From NCBI RefSeq assembly GCF_000218685.1, contig NW_006763290.1, forward strand, positions 3,932,908-3,996,907: DNA of 64,000 nt, in the 5' to 3' direction. Every line of letters starts with the position of its first letter. Positions within the stretch are counted from its first letter, which is position 1. A program made the translations under genes and the position numbers. The DNA is from Serpula lacrymans var. lacrymans S7.9. Its lineage: Eukaryota; Basidiomycota; Agaricomycetes; Boletales; Serpulaceae. Positions 21,919 through 34,042 of the stretch are shown one piece after another. The notes below the pieces were generated by a model. The model worked only from the letters and a program-made list of their open reading frames with translations. It searched no databases and had not been told where the DNA came from.

Positions 21919-23666
21919 TCACCGTTGCTTTGGTGGCTGTGAAGGGCTAACTTCATATCCGGGAAGACTCTCACCGGAACGTTGGTGCACTGGCGACCCG
22001 ATAACGATATGAGGGGACCTAGGGCCTTTAACTGGGCTCGTGCTTTGCTCCCCAGAAGCGAATTTCGTGAGCATTGGGGAAAGTCCATGAGAACAGGGGA
22101 AGTATGACGACTGCTGTGCTTCGGGAGGGCTAGAAATAGCAGGGATTGCGCTGCGACCGTACCCACCACCTCCGAGAGTGTAGCTAGTATGACCTTGATG
22201 GACAGGTGACGGGCTGGGTGCGTATGCATTGGAAGATGATGCATGAGAAGATTGGTTTGAAGCTCCATACATTGCCCCAGATGAGTTACAGGTATCAGGG
22301 TTGAAGGAGAGTTCCTGGCGGAGTGTTTGCGGATGGTGATTATAAGGGTCATACTCCTGGCCAATTCCGTACTGCTGGCTTAATGGGTCATTATCTAAAG
22401 ATAAAAATTGTGAGACCGTGGTGGGTGGACTTAGAGTGTCCTTACAGATAGTAGTTCCAGTTGGAGAAGTTTGTGCGGAGTAGGGTTCCGGGTTATGGTA
22501 AGTGTTTAGCATTGGGTACTGTTGACGCTCTGCAGCCACAACAGCTGCCGCCATTGTAGTATTTCCAGCAGCATAAGCGTAATAAGACGGTGCATATCCA
22601 GATGTTGTCTGAGTATGGGAGCTGCCATGATGTTGGGGTTGGGGAGGATATGTAGGGTTATTATACTCATCCATTGCACTTGAGCCAGCAGGGGCTTGGC
22701 CATAACCACCAGGGGCATAGCCAGTCGTAGATGGCTGCCTACCGTACGACCCGGGCATCTCGCCATTATGGTTGTCATGATAGGGAACCCTCTCTTCTTC
22801 GTCCGCGTAGGCTTCATCACCCGAAACGCTGGCCTTCAAGGGCTCGTATTCTTGGAAAGCTGGAAGTCCAACCTCTCCCTGACCCTGCCTTGCTTTTCGA
22901 TCAGCCTCTGCCTTGACAGCGCCCAACCGCATCTGATCTGCATGTGTATTGGTATCGCTTGCTCCAGCTTGATCTCGACCATCCCACTTGTTACCTCTCG
23001 GACGTCTGTTGACACAGCAGCGACCAATGGCATAGAAACAACCACTAAAGAATAGGAGGATCCAAGCAGCCAACGTGATCCATACAGCGTTGCCAATCTG
23101 CGCAGAGCCTCCTGACACACTGTTCAGGCGGGATTTGGCGATGAAGAACAAAGCGATATCAAATATGAAAGCGACGAGTGCCACAGCAGCTGCGAAACCT
23201 GCAAAGCAACTGCTGAAACATGTCATGGCCATTTCCCGAATGTGGGCAAGAAGACCAAGTAGAGCTGATAGAGCGGATAGAGCGAATGCCACGATGTGTA
23301 GTACCAAGGCATACGTGAGCCATTTGACAACGACATCAGGTATTTGAATTGGTAGATTGTTCCCCACGAGTTGATTAATATCTGGTAAACGTACAGGAAG
23401 GTGAGCTGCGCAAGTGCGAAGTCGTAACGATACATACTGAGCTCATAACCAACAGTGGCATTCGAGCAAGTTGTTGTGCCCGATATGTTCAAACAATAGC
23501 CCAACGTCCCAAATGTTATATATCCATTGACTTTTTCAACCACGAGAGAAGCCTTCAAGAAATATATCGACCTCAGGAGGGGGACACAGAAAGATACAAC
23601 AGCGAGAAGAATGGTCGCGGCAAGGGTTATCAAAAAACCAGGAGTGGCTGGTCGTATTATCCCCAT
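21919..23666 (-). CDS. palI/rim9: PalI/Rim9 family pH-response membrane protein
   Basis: There are two exons: 23666-23438 and 23381-21919, with a 56-bp GT-AG intron at 23382-23437 (donor GTATGT, acceptor ACCAG). They give 563 residues. The ATG at 23666 has A at -3 and G at +4. TM1 is about residues 9-31. An outer loop carries FGTLGYC...C (52-67). TM2 is 98-121, TM3 131-157 and TM4 175-196, with KWLTYALVLHIVAFALSALS leading into TM2. A long Pro/Ser/Tyr/Gln/Gly-rich, probably disordered, cytosolic tail covers 200-563. This is the SUR7/PalI fold; PalI/Rim9 helps place the alkaline-pH sensor PalH/Rim21 in the plasma membrane upstream of PacC/Rim101. An optional in-frame 51-bp intron (GTAAGG...TTTAG, about 22396-22446) could shorten the tail to 546 residues. 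The sequence is intact, and its CpG content is higher than in the surrounding repeats. Confidence 0.9.
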
Positions 23667-24469
23667 GTTTCAAATAAAAAAGGAGAAACTAAGGTGTTCT
23701 GACAGTTCTGACCTATACAACCCACCAAGGCACTTCTATGATGGGGCGTGCTAGATAGTTCTTCTTAGCGATTCGTTTCACCTGTGCGGAAGCAAGCAAC
23801 TGCAAACAACGTATTCCTAGTTACACTGCAACGCTAAATTTGACTCACGCTTCAGTCATGTTTGACGAAAAACGTTGGTCATATATCAGTAATAAGCCCG
23901 ATTAGCGCTTGGTGAAAGGTTTACCAAATAATTCAAGCCTAGCTTAGTACAATGTTGTGTCAAAGTCGTTTATGGATAGCAAAAATTTCAAGGTCTACCA
24001 AAGGTATCTGGGTGGTATCGGAAGTATAGAGTAGCCGTTTCTAAGATATTTATAGAATTGATTTTTTTATGGCTGAGCCAGTGGCGTCTCTTCAGTGTTT
24101 ATTATAGATGTTTTTTCATCATTGTACAGACCATGCATGGTCATCCATAAGAGCTTCACTATGAGTATGACTACAATGTAATTCTATTCTGGAAAGCAAT
24201 CAAACCATTTCACAATTCAAGCACATCTCATGTCCCAATAGATTTACAAACTTATCAAAAAATTCATATTACATTATCTGTAATGAGGACAAGGCAAGTA
24301 CACGAAAGGACGAAGACCTAGATAGACCACAGCTTTGCCCAGCTCTATTGTGTTTGCGGAGACACGGAGCTTAAATAGCTTGCTTAATAAGTCTGAGTTT
24401 AATTGCCTTAAAATTATTTTCTTTGCTTCCCAGCCAGAACTCGCACCTCACCAATTTTCTTTCCCAATG
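23667..24469. other. palI upstream region and spacer
   Basis: No second gene is seen. The first part must hold the palI promoter; no clear TATA box stands near 23700. The rest is single-copy-looking AT-rich sequence up to the solo LTR. Confidence 0.35.
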
Positions 24470-24474
24470 GCAGG

Positions 24475-24763
24475 TGTTAGCATTATACATTCATATTTCT
24501 TATATCTTTCTTTCTACCTATGTTTGCAGACTTCATTCTATCCTGTCCGCTTTTCTAGCATTACCTAATACATAATTTTCCCACGATTACACCAAAAAAC
24601 TCGTAGATTTCCATTCTAGAGCCTTGGTCTTTTACACACAGACTGAGGTATGTTATTTCATTATAGTCACAACAACATTTACTTACAGGTAGATATCAAT
24701 ACAGTCTTTTACACACAGACTGAGCATTTAACATTATGTTTACAGAGTATATATCAGTTATCA
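24475..24763 (+). mobile_element. Solo LTR, family D (copia type)
   Basis: The 289-bp sequence runs from TGTTAGCATTATACATTC to CAGTTATCA, with a 5-bp duplication GCAGG on both sides (24470-24474, 24764-24768). It matches, in opposite orientation, the LTR at 60596-60857, which follows a copia RNase H tail. It contains the direct repeat GTCTTTTACACACAGACTGA twice. Confidence 0.85.
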
Positions 24764-24768
24764 GCAGG

Positions 24769-25442
24769 TTGATTGTCTTTGCTGTCGCAATTCAACTGAT
24801 GACATGTTGTACTCTTTGTACTTTGTTCTAGCTATGGGCAAGTATTCAAAAACAGCAAGATCTTACCGCACCGACCAAAGAAAGCACTTATTCCACCTGG
24901 TCTGATGGAGACCGCTCTCACTGGGCTAGAATTACTTTCCTGGTATATCCATTTGTTCATGCATTCATTTATTTTCTGTTGTATGGTACAATAATACTGT
25001 GGCATGCTGTAGTACAAATTATCAATTATGATGAAGCTGTCAGGAAATCTGTCCACATGTCAAATACAAGTGCTTTTTTGCGTGTTACTACAGAGGCCCA
25101 CAAGACACTACTGAGACATTCACAAGGTGTTAATATAACATTGTGGATACCGTATCAGTAAAACAAACGGACCGACTACGCCTGTCAACATACTTGGATC
25201 ACTACACAAAGGCCTTATGCAACCCTTCTGTACTACTGTGTGGGATGCATTATTAATACCTATTTTACTGTTGTAGGTCATATGTCAACAAATCATGTCT
25301 TACAAATAGCTCTGCAGACCTTTGCGAGAGGTTGTGCTCGTTTACCCTTTCGGGGAGGTTGGACCAGATTAGCAGTGTAGGCTCGTAACCAACCGGTTCT
25401 GACACAAAAGTCAGAACCGGCTGTAACACGCGGATTGTAACG
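24769..25442. other. Unassigned sequence
   Basis: Short open frames (24832-25056 minus, 25293-25628 minus) show no motif I recognise. Confidence 0.3.
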
Positions 25443-26766
25443 CCCAGTCAAAAGTGACAAGAGGCTGTGAGTGTGAAGTAAATGCGGATAGTGCATGAAC
25501 GCGCTACCAAATACAATTGGTTGTGACCAAAGATAATAACACATGCTTGATCCGTTTTCAACTTGTTTCGTTTCATTTTCCAGCTTTGTCCATTGGTATT
25601 CTGGCAGCAAAGCTAGCAAAGCATACAAAGCACATAGCTCTGCATGCTTTACTAGCTTTGCTTCCTCTCTGTGATATCCCTTCCTGTGATACCCTTCCCT
25701 CCCTTCAAGCTTTTTCTATCGATCAAGGCAACATCTACCTTCAATATGGCAAAAGAGTATCTTTGTGACTGCCAAAGACACTGCAAGGGCGTTCTCACAA
25801 AGGTTTCTTGGGGCACTTTTCACTGGCACAAGAAGTTTTGCAAATCCGAGGGAACTGCCATCCCACCTTCACTGTGAGAGCCACGAGAAGAAGCTGGCAT
25901 TGCACTGAAAGCTCGTGCTCCGCCTTGTAAATGTCGCAAGGTTCGCACAGCTGGCACTCCATCCCGAAGGACCACCCCTATCTCCCCAGATACACCAGAC
26001 AGCCAACAGCATGAGCAGCTTCAACCAGAAAAGGATTCTCTAGCTTTGAGTGGTCTCTTCCAGATTGCTCCGGATGAAATCAATGATGATTTTGGCTACT
26101 TTCCGGTGTGTAAAGTCATACATACACCTTGTTAACTATCCCTAATCTTCACAGCAGCCAAACAAGCGCACCACACCCACCCCCAAACCAGCCACGCCTG
26201 GCACTGTGCCATCTGCAACAACAGGATCTGAGCACTATTGTACGACCATAGACAAGGAAGATGATGAAACAGATGAAGAAACAGGTCGCCACCCTCGTCT
26301 GCACCGGAAGGCGAGACTGGCAAAGACTCAAGTACAAATGCAACATGGCTTTTTCCACCGCACAGTGTGATACTGTGTCTCTCCCTCTTTCCTCTTTACA
26401 CTACCAATATCCTGCAAGACCTATCAACTAGTTCATTAATCCACCGTGTTATCTCCTCCCTGTCTTTCCGCATGCCTTAGCTCTCGTCACTAACTAGTTT
26501 TTTTGACGTACACTCTTGTTTTTACTAGTACCAGCAATCCAGTCATTTTCAAGTGTCTCTAGCAGACTCTAAGTAGCTCTACTGACAACTTTTTACAAAA
26601 GTGTGAAATTAGAGGCTCTTAGAGGCCTTTGATCTGGTTGTATATTGATAGCTCTCTAATGGAGTCTCATCGAGATTTTGGCTGTGAATTAGTGGCTAAA
26701 AAAGGCAAAATTTACTACTAGGTTCCTCTACCTGCCACTCACAGCCTCTTGTCACTTTTGACTGGG
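25443..26766 (+). mobile_element. TIR element T3 with perfect 31-bp inverted ends and one gene
   Basis: CCCAGTCAAAAGTGACAAGA (25443, full arm 25443-25473) is repeated without mismatch in inverted form at 26736-26766. Outside it, imperfect similarity continues (TGTAACG against TGTTATA). The element is 1.32 kb and holds one spliced ORF (25746-26370). The ends being still identical suggests it is one of the younger insertions here, although its gene carries a stop. No certain target duplication. Confidence 0.7.
25746..26370 (+). pseudogene. Small Cys/His-motif protein carried by T3, one internal stop
   Basis: Exon 1 is 25746-26105 and exon 2 26155-26370, joined in frame by a 49-bp intron (GTGTGT...CTTCACAG), for about 191 codons. 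The N-terminus MAKEYLCDCQRHCKGVLTKV is followed by TFHWHKKFC, a C-x-C-x3-H-C ... H-x3-F-C pattern resembling N-terminal zinc-binding modules of multi-copy Agaricomycete transposon proteins. A Ser/Pro/Thr-rich middle and an acidic EEDD-like part follow. One TGA (25875-25877) interrupts exon 1; the rest is open, so decay is slight. There is no catalytic domain, so it may be a truncated transposase or an accessory DNA-binding protein. Confidence 0.5.
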
Positions 26767-27201
26767 TATAACAAGGCAGAAGTCCAAATTGATCCGACTC
26801 ACCAGGTGCTCAGCGCCTGATCACGCTTCTTATTCATGCGGACACGTATCTTATCCTACACTCTCCTTTGACGCTCCTCATGGACTTGTTGCTATCATAG
26901 TGTTGGCGTTGCTCATTTGCTGATCCCCGTCGTTACCATAAAAGTATAAAAACGCACTGTAATCTATAGGGAATGGCAGCTTGAATTGACTAGACTTACA
27001 CCAGTTATAGTTGAAAAAGCTCGAACTTGGGCGTTAGCGTCACACAAATGTCACACGGACCTTAGTGTCATGTGAGTTGGGACTTAGCAGAATTTTTGGG
27101 AAGTTGGCTAGTCAGCAAGCAGAACCTAATCATCACAACAAAAGTAGTATACATTGTAGTTGACAATGGACCCGCTCTCAAAGCAATATCATTATATTCT
27201 A
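26767..27201. other. Spacer with TATA-like sequences
   Basis: No gene. AAAAGTATAAAAACGC at about 26939-26954 could be a TATA box, but no start codon of a recognised gene follows. Confidence 0.3.
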
Positions 27202-29497
27202 TTAGTGGCCGTTCTTGTGAGATGAAGGGATAATAATAAGGAATGGGTTCATAGTGGGAGTGTAAGGCCACCAAAACTGGGGCATGTAAGCCTCAGGGGG
27301 CACAGTGGTAGGAGTATAAGGGGGTAGAGGAGTAAATAACGAGGTCTGCATAGACCGCAAGACCATGGCAACCTCATTGTGAGTGTCTATACATACCACA
27401 ATGTCTGTACAATCCGAGGAACTAGGCCCTGAACAGCCTGAACGAGCGCCCTTCCCACAAGCCCTCATGTTTGCAGCTTCTTTGTTTCCCACATCCTCCC
27501 TAACCTTTGTCTCTCGTTCCCCGCCAATGTTGATGACTCCTCCTGCTTTTCTTTTAATTTCTTTTATTTTGGGCTGCAAATTTTTGAATACTGGCATGCC
27601 CAATTTGGTGAGTAATTAAGCCAACTTGTCTCCATATTTTGCAGCCCACACCCACTGATCACCCAAGATAGCAAGTCAATGGTTTTGTTTTTCAAGATCC
27701 CCTCCCCTGAAAACATCCCACCACTGAAGTCACACTGCTGAACCTCCATTCTCCATTCATACAGCATATCTGTGATCTTTTCACACATGATTCCTCTCTT
27801 TACCAACAATTTCTTCTTCTTTACTAACATTTTCCCAGGGAGCGTTTTGTTAAGGAGTCTGGGTGCACAGATATCACAATGCGGTACAATGTTATTGAAA
27901 TATACCTCAAAATTGCCATTGTGCTCGAAGTACGTAACAATAACTTGCTTCTAATAGAATACGCTTGCATAGCAAATAGACAATGTGAGGGTGTTGGACT
28001 TGGAAAATGCTTGCTTGCATCCTTTAAGGTCTTTGAGCCCAAGGCCTTTGGTGTATGTAGCTAGGTGATCAAGCTGGCAAAGGTGTCTGTGGGTGTGTCC
28101 ATGAAAGTACCTACTAGGCAGGTGTGGTTGAGTGCCTTTGCACGTGCACCAAGGGAACTCTTCCAAAGCATGCTTTTTGAATTTACAATTGATATCAAAC
28201 CAGCCAGCCAGGCCATTGCCAAAAACATCCCATAATTTCTTGACAACAGCAAGAGGATATTTTGCTCTGAAAATCAGTATGCAAATATCTTTAGGAAATA
28301 TTGACTCACAATTCCCCACTCTGTACCATGTCCACAATGAGGGAGAAGCCATGGCAACAGAGAGCCAGGAAAATTCCGGTCTCATCAAAAATGTCCCACA
28401 TTTCTTTTGTAATGTTGTCTTTCATATTTTTCCATCTACCCACATAAGGATTTTCTTCTGCTTTGCTCTGAAATTATTTTCATAAATATACAGGCTATTG
28501 CAGATGAACATACTCACCCCGTTAAGCACCTCCATCAGCATATTGTCCAATATGTTATTCACCCACTTGTCAATGCTCTCTCTTGGCAAATATTGGTCCC
28601 TGTAGATCTTTTGTGGACTCGCAAGTTTGGCAGAGGGTCCTAATTTGTTGCCCTCATCTTCTGAAAGGGTGCGTCTAATGATCCTCTTCAGGGTGTCATT
28701 TCCATCCCTAGTATACAGCATCTTGAACAGAAGAGGTTGCTCATTCTTGAGAGTGTAGGTACACACCGGACATGTGTGCTTCAAATACCACTTTGGTGTG
28801 TCCTGCTGGAGAGCGCTCTGGACGAGTTCTTTTACACATTCTCAGATTTCCAGGTAAAAATTAAAGGTGATAGAAAATTGACGGCAAAGTTATTTTTTGT
28901 ACTGGATCTGATGAGCTATTAGTGTAGCCTAGTAAGGAAGAAAGCTTAAAACTCACTTTCTAAAGATCACTGATAGTTTTTACCCAAGCTTGTATTGAGA
29001 AATAAGGGTTTTGTAGCTTTGCAGTGCAATATAACTCCAGAGTGTCGACCATTACACAAACTGAGGGGAACATAGGGGAACATGGGATGACACCTTGACA
29101 AACAAGAGCAGATGTGACAAAGGTATCACCAGGCAGAATTTGGAGACTGTAAGTGTAAGCATCTGTGTACAAGTTGGGTGAGTGGGCCGTGAGCATTCCT
29201 ATCCTAGGGCTTACCAAATATCTCAAACACCCTGACCTTCACAATACTTGAGTCTCAGCACGACTTGGAAGCAGACCTATCATTTAACACTTGTTCTCTC
29301 TGTTTATTGACAAAACATCTAGCTCTCCCACCTGATTTTGCATGCTTGGTGCTCCACTCCATGTAGGAGTTGGTGAGTGAATTTAGTTGCTGGTTGAATG
29401 CCTGGACTTTCCGCATGACACAATCACAATGATCACGGTAATGAATTTGGGGGAGTCTGCAATAATAATGACTAGTGACTCTATGTTTGTATCCCAT
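27202..29497 (-). pseudogene. KDZ (Kyakuja-Dileera-Zisupton) transposase, pseudogene
   Basis: Exon-like blocks run down the minus strand. 29497-29255: HYRDHCDCVMRKVQAFNQQL. 29226-28960: QGVIPCSPMFPSVCVMVDTL, then ELYCTAKLQNPYFSIQAWVK. 28784-28422: CPVCTYTLKNEQPLLFKMLY, then DGNDTLKRIIRR. 28388-27951: a conserved core HGHTHRHLCQLDHLATYTKG followed by LGLKDLKGCKQAFSKSNTL. 27930-27830: YFEHNGNFEVYFNN. Then GGMFSGEGILKNKTIDLLSW near 27700. This order and the CPxC and HGHxHxRLCQL motifs are those of KDZ transposases of basidiomycetes. Frame breaks between blocks and a disrupted C-terminus (after 27600) indicate an inactive copy. No terminal repeats were identified. Confidence 0.75.
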
Positions 29498-30120
29498 TTC
29501 CCATCAGTATAAGTAACACTGTACTCTTTCCATAGATCTCCTCTAAACTCCTTTGAAAGCACATCAAACTCACCACCAGTGTGACTAATACTCAGTGATT
29601 CTAAGTCATCAAGGACATCACATTTATATCCATGAGGTTGACTTGGTTTTCATAACTGTCATAACCATGTGTGCTGGGCAGTTTGTGCAGTGCTTCCAAA
29701 GCCTGTCATTCTTTGGCTGTCATGTCTGCATAGTAAGTTTGATCAAATTATTCCAGGTTTATGTGATAGTACTAACACACCTTGTATCCAAACTTTGTAG
29801 TGATAATTTCTGGACTTTTGGGAGGATGTGATTGGTCAGGAGCCTGATGAAATTGCACAGTTGTTCGAGCAATGGGGATATTTGAGAAACCAAAGTATGT
29901 TATATTTAATTTACTACAACAGCATATTGACTAGTACTTTTACTTTGTAAATATATCAGAGCACAACAACCTGCAAAACTGCCGTTGTCAGTACACAAGA
30001 TACTGTAGGAGTGGCCTTTGTAAGACCTTACATTTGCCCTGCTTAGTGTTCCTTACTTATCTACACTTATAGACTGACTTGTTGGATGAAAAGTAAAAAT
30101 GGACTAATTGAATATTAAAA
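29498..30120. other. Unassigned sequence
   Basis: Intron-like splice sites occur near 29735 and 29885, but the open stretches (29595-29831) have no recognisable motif. Confidence 0.3.
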
Positions 30121-30600
30121 TGGCCATTATTGTCTTGCATGGGGTCAAGATTGTTGGCTGGCCTGCCAATATTTCATTTGGAAACCCATCTGCCATTGGG
30201 ACAGTGGCTGAGATCTGACAACTTCAGGATGCATGGAAATCTGGTAGCTCAACTAAAAGACTATGAGGCTAAGTTAGAAAAGTATAGGGGCACTGAATCA
30301 CAAGAAAGGGAAGAAGAAATCAGATGCAGAAGTTCCATGCAAACAAAAATACAAGCACACCGCAAATCAAGACGAGGAAAATGTTTTGGGCACTGCAGGC
30401 ATATCTGAGCGAGCCCCCACTGGTCTACCTGCAAGAAGGTGTTCAACCACAACAACTACAGCAAAGTGTAAAGCTCCACTCAGCGCCAACTACATTGATT
30501 CAGACTGCAAAGACTCCAAGGGACACATGTCAAGAGTCTGCAATACTTCGTGTAAGTTTCCTTTCTGTTATCAACACAGCTACCTCACCATTATACATCC
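30121..30600 (+). pseudogene. Remnant of transposon-associated hypothetical protein
   Basis: The plus strand reads VKIVGWPANISFGNPSAIGT and then, after a stop at 30211-30213, LQDAWKSGS. Further on it reads KQKYKHTANQDEENVLG and RCSTTTTTAKCKAPLSANYI. The first motif recalls a WP-x2-(I/V)xFxNPS segment of multi-copy uncharacterised Agaricomycete proteins. Stops and frame changes show decay. No function is assigned. Confidence 0.35.
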
Positions 30601-31206
30601 TAGGCTTGTCCCTTACTGCTGTTTATGACCCTATATTGTATGCTTTATGCCGCCTCACTCCCCACTCCCTTGATCCTGCAAATTCATAGCCTACCATTAA
30701 GCACTGATTATGTTAGATACCATATACATATGAGAAGACAAGCTAAAATGGCCTTACCACTGCACTGATTCTATCAGATCACTTGCAATTATGTCGTATA
30801 GCGGAGACATTGTTTATCTGAGTGTATTAGTGGGCCACGTGTTGCACATCACATGAGCGTTTTGCTTGGCATGCAAGCTCTTGATGAGCCAGCCATGGAT
30901 TATGCTGTAGAACTGGGCAGTTTATAAGCTTAGCTAAGTGTCGTGGAATTGATTGTGAACCTTACTGGAGAGTCTGTTATGTAAGACACAGTGGCAATCA
31001 TAAACTGCATAGTTTATTGTTTGCCAAAGTGAGCAGAGCACCTGCCACCCGGGGCACATTTTTTTTGTTGATCACAAAGTCCCTAAATAATGGAAAAATA
31101 ATGAAAGAGGCTGGGGACAGAGCTAAAACCACCTATTTAGAGTGGCATCAGTTAATTGCTAGGTGCTCTAATAAGACTGTAACTGTAACTGTGGGAATTT
31201 CAGGTG
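30601..31206. other. Unassigned sequence
   Basis: Nothing is recognised apart from short open frames with no motif. Confidence 0.3.
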
Positions 31207-31388
31207 AATACATGAGGTACTATACAGTTAGTAAGTGAAGTTGAAAATACAATGTCCAGCTGGTCATGTGACTATGAAAAGCCCAAAAAGTAAAGTAAAA
31301 TAAATGGTCACATGATCAGTCACGTGACTTGGAAAATGAAAAGTAAAAGTACAGAAAAGTGAAGCATAAAGTAGGTGCTGGTATGTCA
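31207..31388 (-). repeat. E-box-rich repeat, second copy
   Basis: The minus strand matches 11822-12060 from TGACATACCAGCACCTACTT to GTACCTCATGTATT, with the near-palindrome TCACGTGACTGATCATGTGA. It is about 55 bp shorter than the first copy. Confidence 0.6.
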
Positions 31389-31415
31389 ATTGTAACATGG
31401 ATACACCACTGGACC

Positions 31416-31498
31416 TGTTAAAACCGTGACCTTACGGAGTACAGAGATGGAGTAGGGGGTAACGGAGTACAAGATGGGGAATTGGCTTAGCTCGTGTG
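31416..31498 (+). repeat. LTR fragment, family E (first ~83 bp)
   Basis: TGTTAAAACCGTGACCTTAC followed by GGAGATGG-like and GGGGAATTGGCTTAGCTCGT parallels the start of the family E LTR at 39041. Similarity stops after GCTCGTGTG. Confidence 0.55.
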
Positions 31499-32362
31499 GA
31501 GCCAGTCTTAGGCATGGTTTCCTGGTGTGGCCCAAATGAATTACCAAGCTGGCTCTATAAAGCCAAGAAGGCTCAAAATGTGTGCCCACCCATTGCTCAA
31601 CTCTATGAAATGGTACCTCTGGTGAGCATCCCTGCAGCATGACATGCAATACTCTGGTTTCCCCAAATATTTTGTGCACCAACAAGTTCCTTCTCTCACT
31701 AAACAAAGGCTGCAAGTCTGTTCTAGGGACTACCCCTCTTTCTGCATGAGGACATGCAGATACTCTTTATGAGGAGTTTGACGGTGTGTTGACAAAGTTG
31801 ATCAGGGTATGTGGTCTTTCATACATATTTGTTTTGTCCGCACACCTCTGCTTATTTTGAACTCCTTCCAATCTACTTGTTGTGACACTGGAGCCAAAAA
31901 TTGGGAGGAACTGTGGCCCATGCTAAATGATTCTGCAGAGAAGAGATGATGTTGTTAAACCAGACACCAGTTTGAAGATGCTCATACAAGATATTTATGA
32001 TAGAAGGCAGTAATTGGTATGGAGCCCATTCTTCTAGTTTATGTTAGCTTCTATGATACCTAGGTCTCACGAGGCTAATAAACTCGATGAATGTGGCATT
32101 AAATATCCTTATATAGAAGCAATATATTAGGGAAAACATTTGCTGGGAGGTACCTGACACATTCCGGGCCTTAGCAGAAGACCCGGTAGGGAGTTAAGGC
32201 AATGATATCATTGCTCAGATCTGACAGAAGAGCCAACTGTTTGCTTGGAATAGATGAATGTGGTATTCAATTGACTGAAAATTTGCACTCAGACGGAAAA
32301 GAGAAAGATAGCGCTCACCTTCAAACATGCACCTCATTTTGTAACTTGTACCACATTTAATC
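31499..32362. other. Unassigned sequence
   Basis: A minus-strand open frame (31386-31715) overlaps the LTR fragment and has no recognisable motif. Nothing else is seen. Confidence 0.3.
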
Positions 32363-32556
32363 ATGCCTGAAGTACTTTTTAATGACGCCCAGATTGAGAT
32401 ACTCATTACACATTTGGAAGAGTTCCGGGGTGCAAATTCTCTACAACAAGAACGTGTACTTGATACTTGGAATGAAGTCAGTGAAAACTTGGGGGGACAT
32501 GTACTAATCAACATCAAGGAAGTAACAGACATAAAAGAGGTATGGTCACTCTTAAT
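32363..32556 (+). pseudogene. First exon of an unknown gene, cut by a copia LTR
   Basis: An ATG at 32363 opens 65 codons beginning MPEVLFNDAQIEILITHLEE and continuing charged and helical (ANSLQQERVLDTWNEVSENL). The frame enters a GTATGG donor-like site and is cut at 32557 by the copia LTR. The rest of the gene is not found on the right side within the window. It resembles N-termini of multi-copy Agaricomycete hypothetical proteins. Confidence 0.4.
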
Positions 32557-32876
32557 TGTTAGTTTTGGTGATTCTGCACCTTTGTGCTACCTATATATTT
32601 TCATTCCTTTCTCTATCTATTCTTCTATCATTCACTAATGATTGTGTTCTCTATTATTTCGCCTTTATGGCTGCTTTGTTTACCTTTACTTAAAAAACTT
32701 CAGACAGTACTGCAGAGTCCAATGCTTCCTATTCTCTAGTTACTCACATTGGACTCTAGGTACTGTATACCTGTCATACTCTCTAATAATATAGTTACTC
32801 ACATTGGACTCTAGTTCCAGTCCCTGATTGCTCTCAGCAAGTGGCTAGACACTTCCTTCAAGCTTTGTTCTTAATA
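32557..32876 (+). mobile_element. 5' LTR, family A copia element
   Basis: The 320-bp LTR runs from TGTTAGTTTTGGTGATTCTG to TTGTTCTTAATA. The solo LTR at 47264-47583 has the same length and nearly the same sequence; the one at 42208-42472 is 55 bp shorter because it lacks one of two direct repeats around GTTACTCACATTGGACTCTA. The base after the LTR starts GGTTATGAGCCCTGTG, in the place of the primer binding site. Confidence 0.9.
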
Positions 32877-34042
32877 GGTTATGAGCCCTGTGCTCTAGCC
32901 ATCTTCCTGACCTCATATCTCACCATCCAAGTGTCCTACTGCTTATCCATCGTAACCATCGTCTTCTGGGACTCTTATTATCTCATCCATCACCTCAGAT
33001 TACTCTGATCTCATCTTGATCTCCAACAACAACTCCTTGTTGCAAGTTACCCCTATTTCAGACACTTTTTTGGTCTTATCTGCACCATATCTCGCCCAAT
33101 CCTTATCTGATCGTCCTGTAACTTCTACCATCGTCTTCTACCGCCTAAATAAACCTAGGAGACCTGTCAGAGCGGTTGGATTTGAGCTGGATCTTTCTGT
33201 GAGCCTTCATCATCATTTGACCACCTTTTGGCCCCCTATTCCATATCTCCACATCCTGTGCTCGGATCTTGGCCCTATTTGAGCCATCTACTACCCTATA
33301 CTATTGCACTTTACACCCTCAATTTGGGGGCAATCCATCCACTCCATCATCCTCTGTGAAGTTCGCATTTTTGGCACTTTCACCCCTATTGGACCCCTAT
33401 TGCATATCTCCACATCCTGTGCTTCACTTCTTGTGATATTTGGGCCATCTATTACTCTATAAAAATGTTCCATATACCTCTGATTTGGTGGCAATCCATC
33501 CATCTTATCTGTCTCTGCATCAATTTCGACTTTTTGCCCTATTTTTTGCTTTTTGGCATATCTGGTGTGTGCATAAAGCTCCAATCTTCTCTACTCTGTC
33601 CATTATCAGATAGAACAAGCCTATAGACTGTGAAGCTCGCCTGCATTGCCTCAGTTTGCTGTTGCCTAGAGCCTCTCTCAGTCTGCGGTGTTTGGGGAGC
33701 TTAAGTCACTTTGTTGACTCATATACAAGCCCTATTAACCAACACTGTCTCGAGGCGATTTCTCTGTTAATATCAGTGTGGAATTGAAAGGGGAACACAG
33801 GCGTAACCCTGTAGCAGCACTAGGAAGCCTTAGCACCCTCCTGGATCGCTTTTGGACGCTTTTTGGACCCTATTTGGACCTATCCTTGCGCTTTCTGACC
33901 CTCTCCATATCCTCTCTCTACCGCCTCACCATCTTATCTGCTCGCCTCCTACTGTTGCCCATTGTCTTTGCCACTATTCCATCGCCTATAGCCGTCTCCT
34001 ACATCATTTATCATTGCTCTATTGTCTTATACAACACCCATC
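32877..34042 (+). other. Leader of the family A copia element
   Basis: The untranslated region of 1.17 kb lies between the putative primer binding site and the gag ATG. It contains a tandem pair of about 150-bp segments (around 33225-33360 and 33390-33500) sharing CACATCCTGTGCT and a minus-strand GGCAATCCATCCA-like block. No ORF of note. Confidence 0.5.

Noticed and set aside
21915..23347. Additional open frames overlapping palI (both strands)
   Set aside because: They lie within the palI exons in other frames and have no motif or codon sense of their own.
24832..25161. Coding gene after the family D solo LTR
   Set aside because: Several short frames on both strands read as plausible peptides but none is continuous or recognisable.
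34022..34042. Longer start of the copia ORF at 34022
   Set aside because: The codon there is TTG; the first ATG in frame is 34043 and gives the usual Gag N-terminus.
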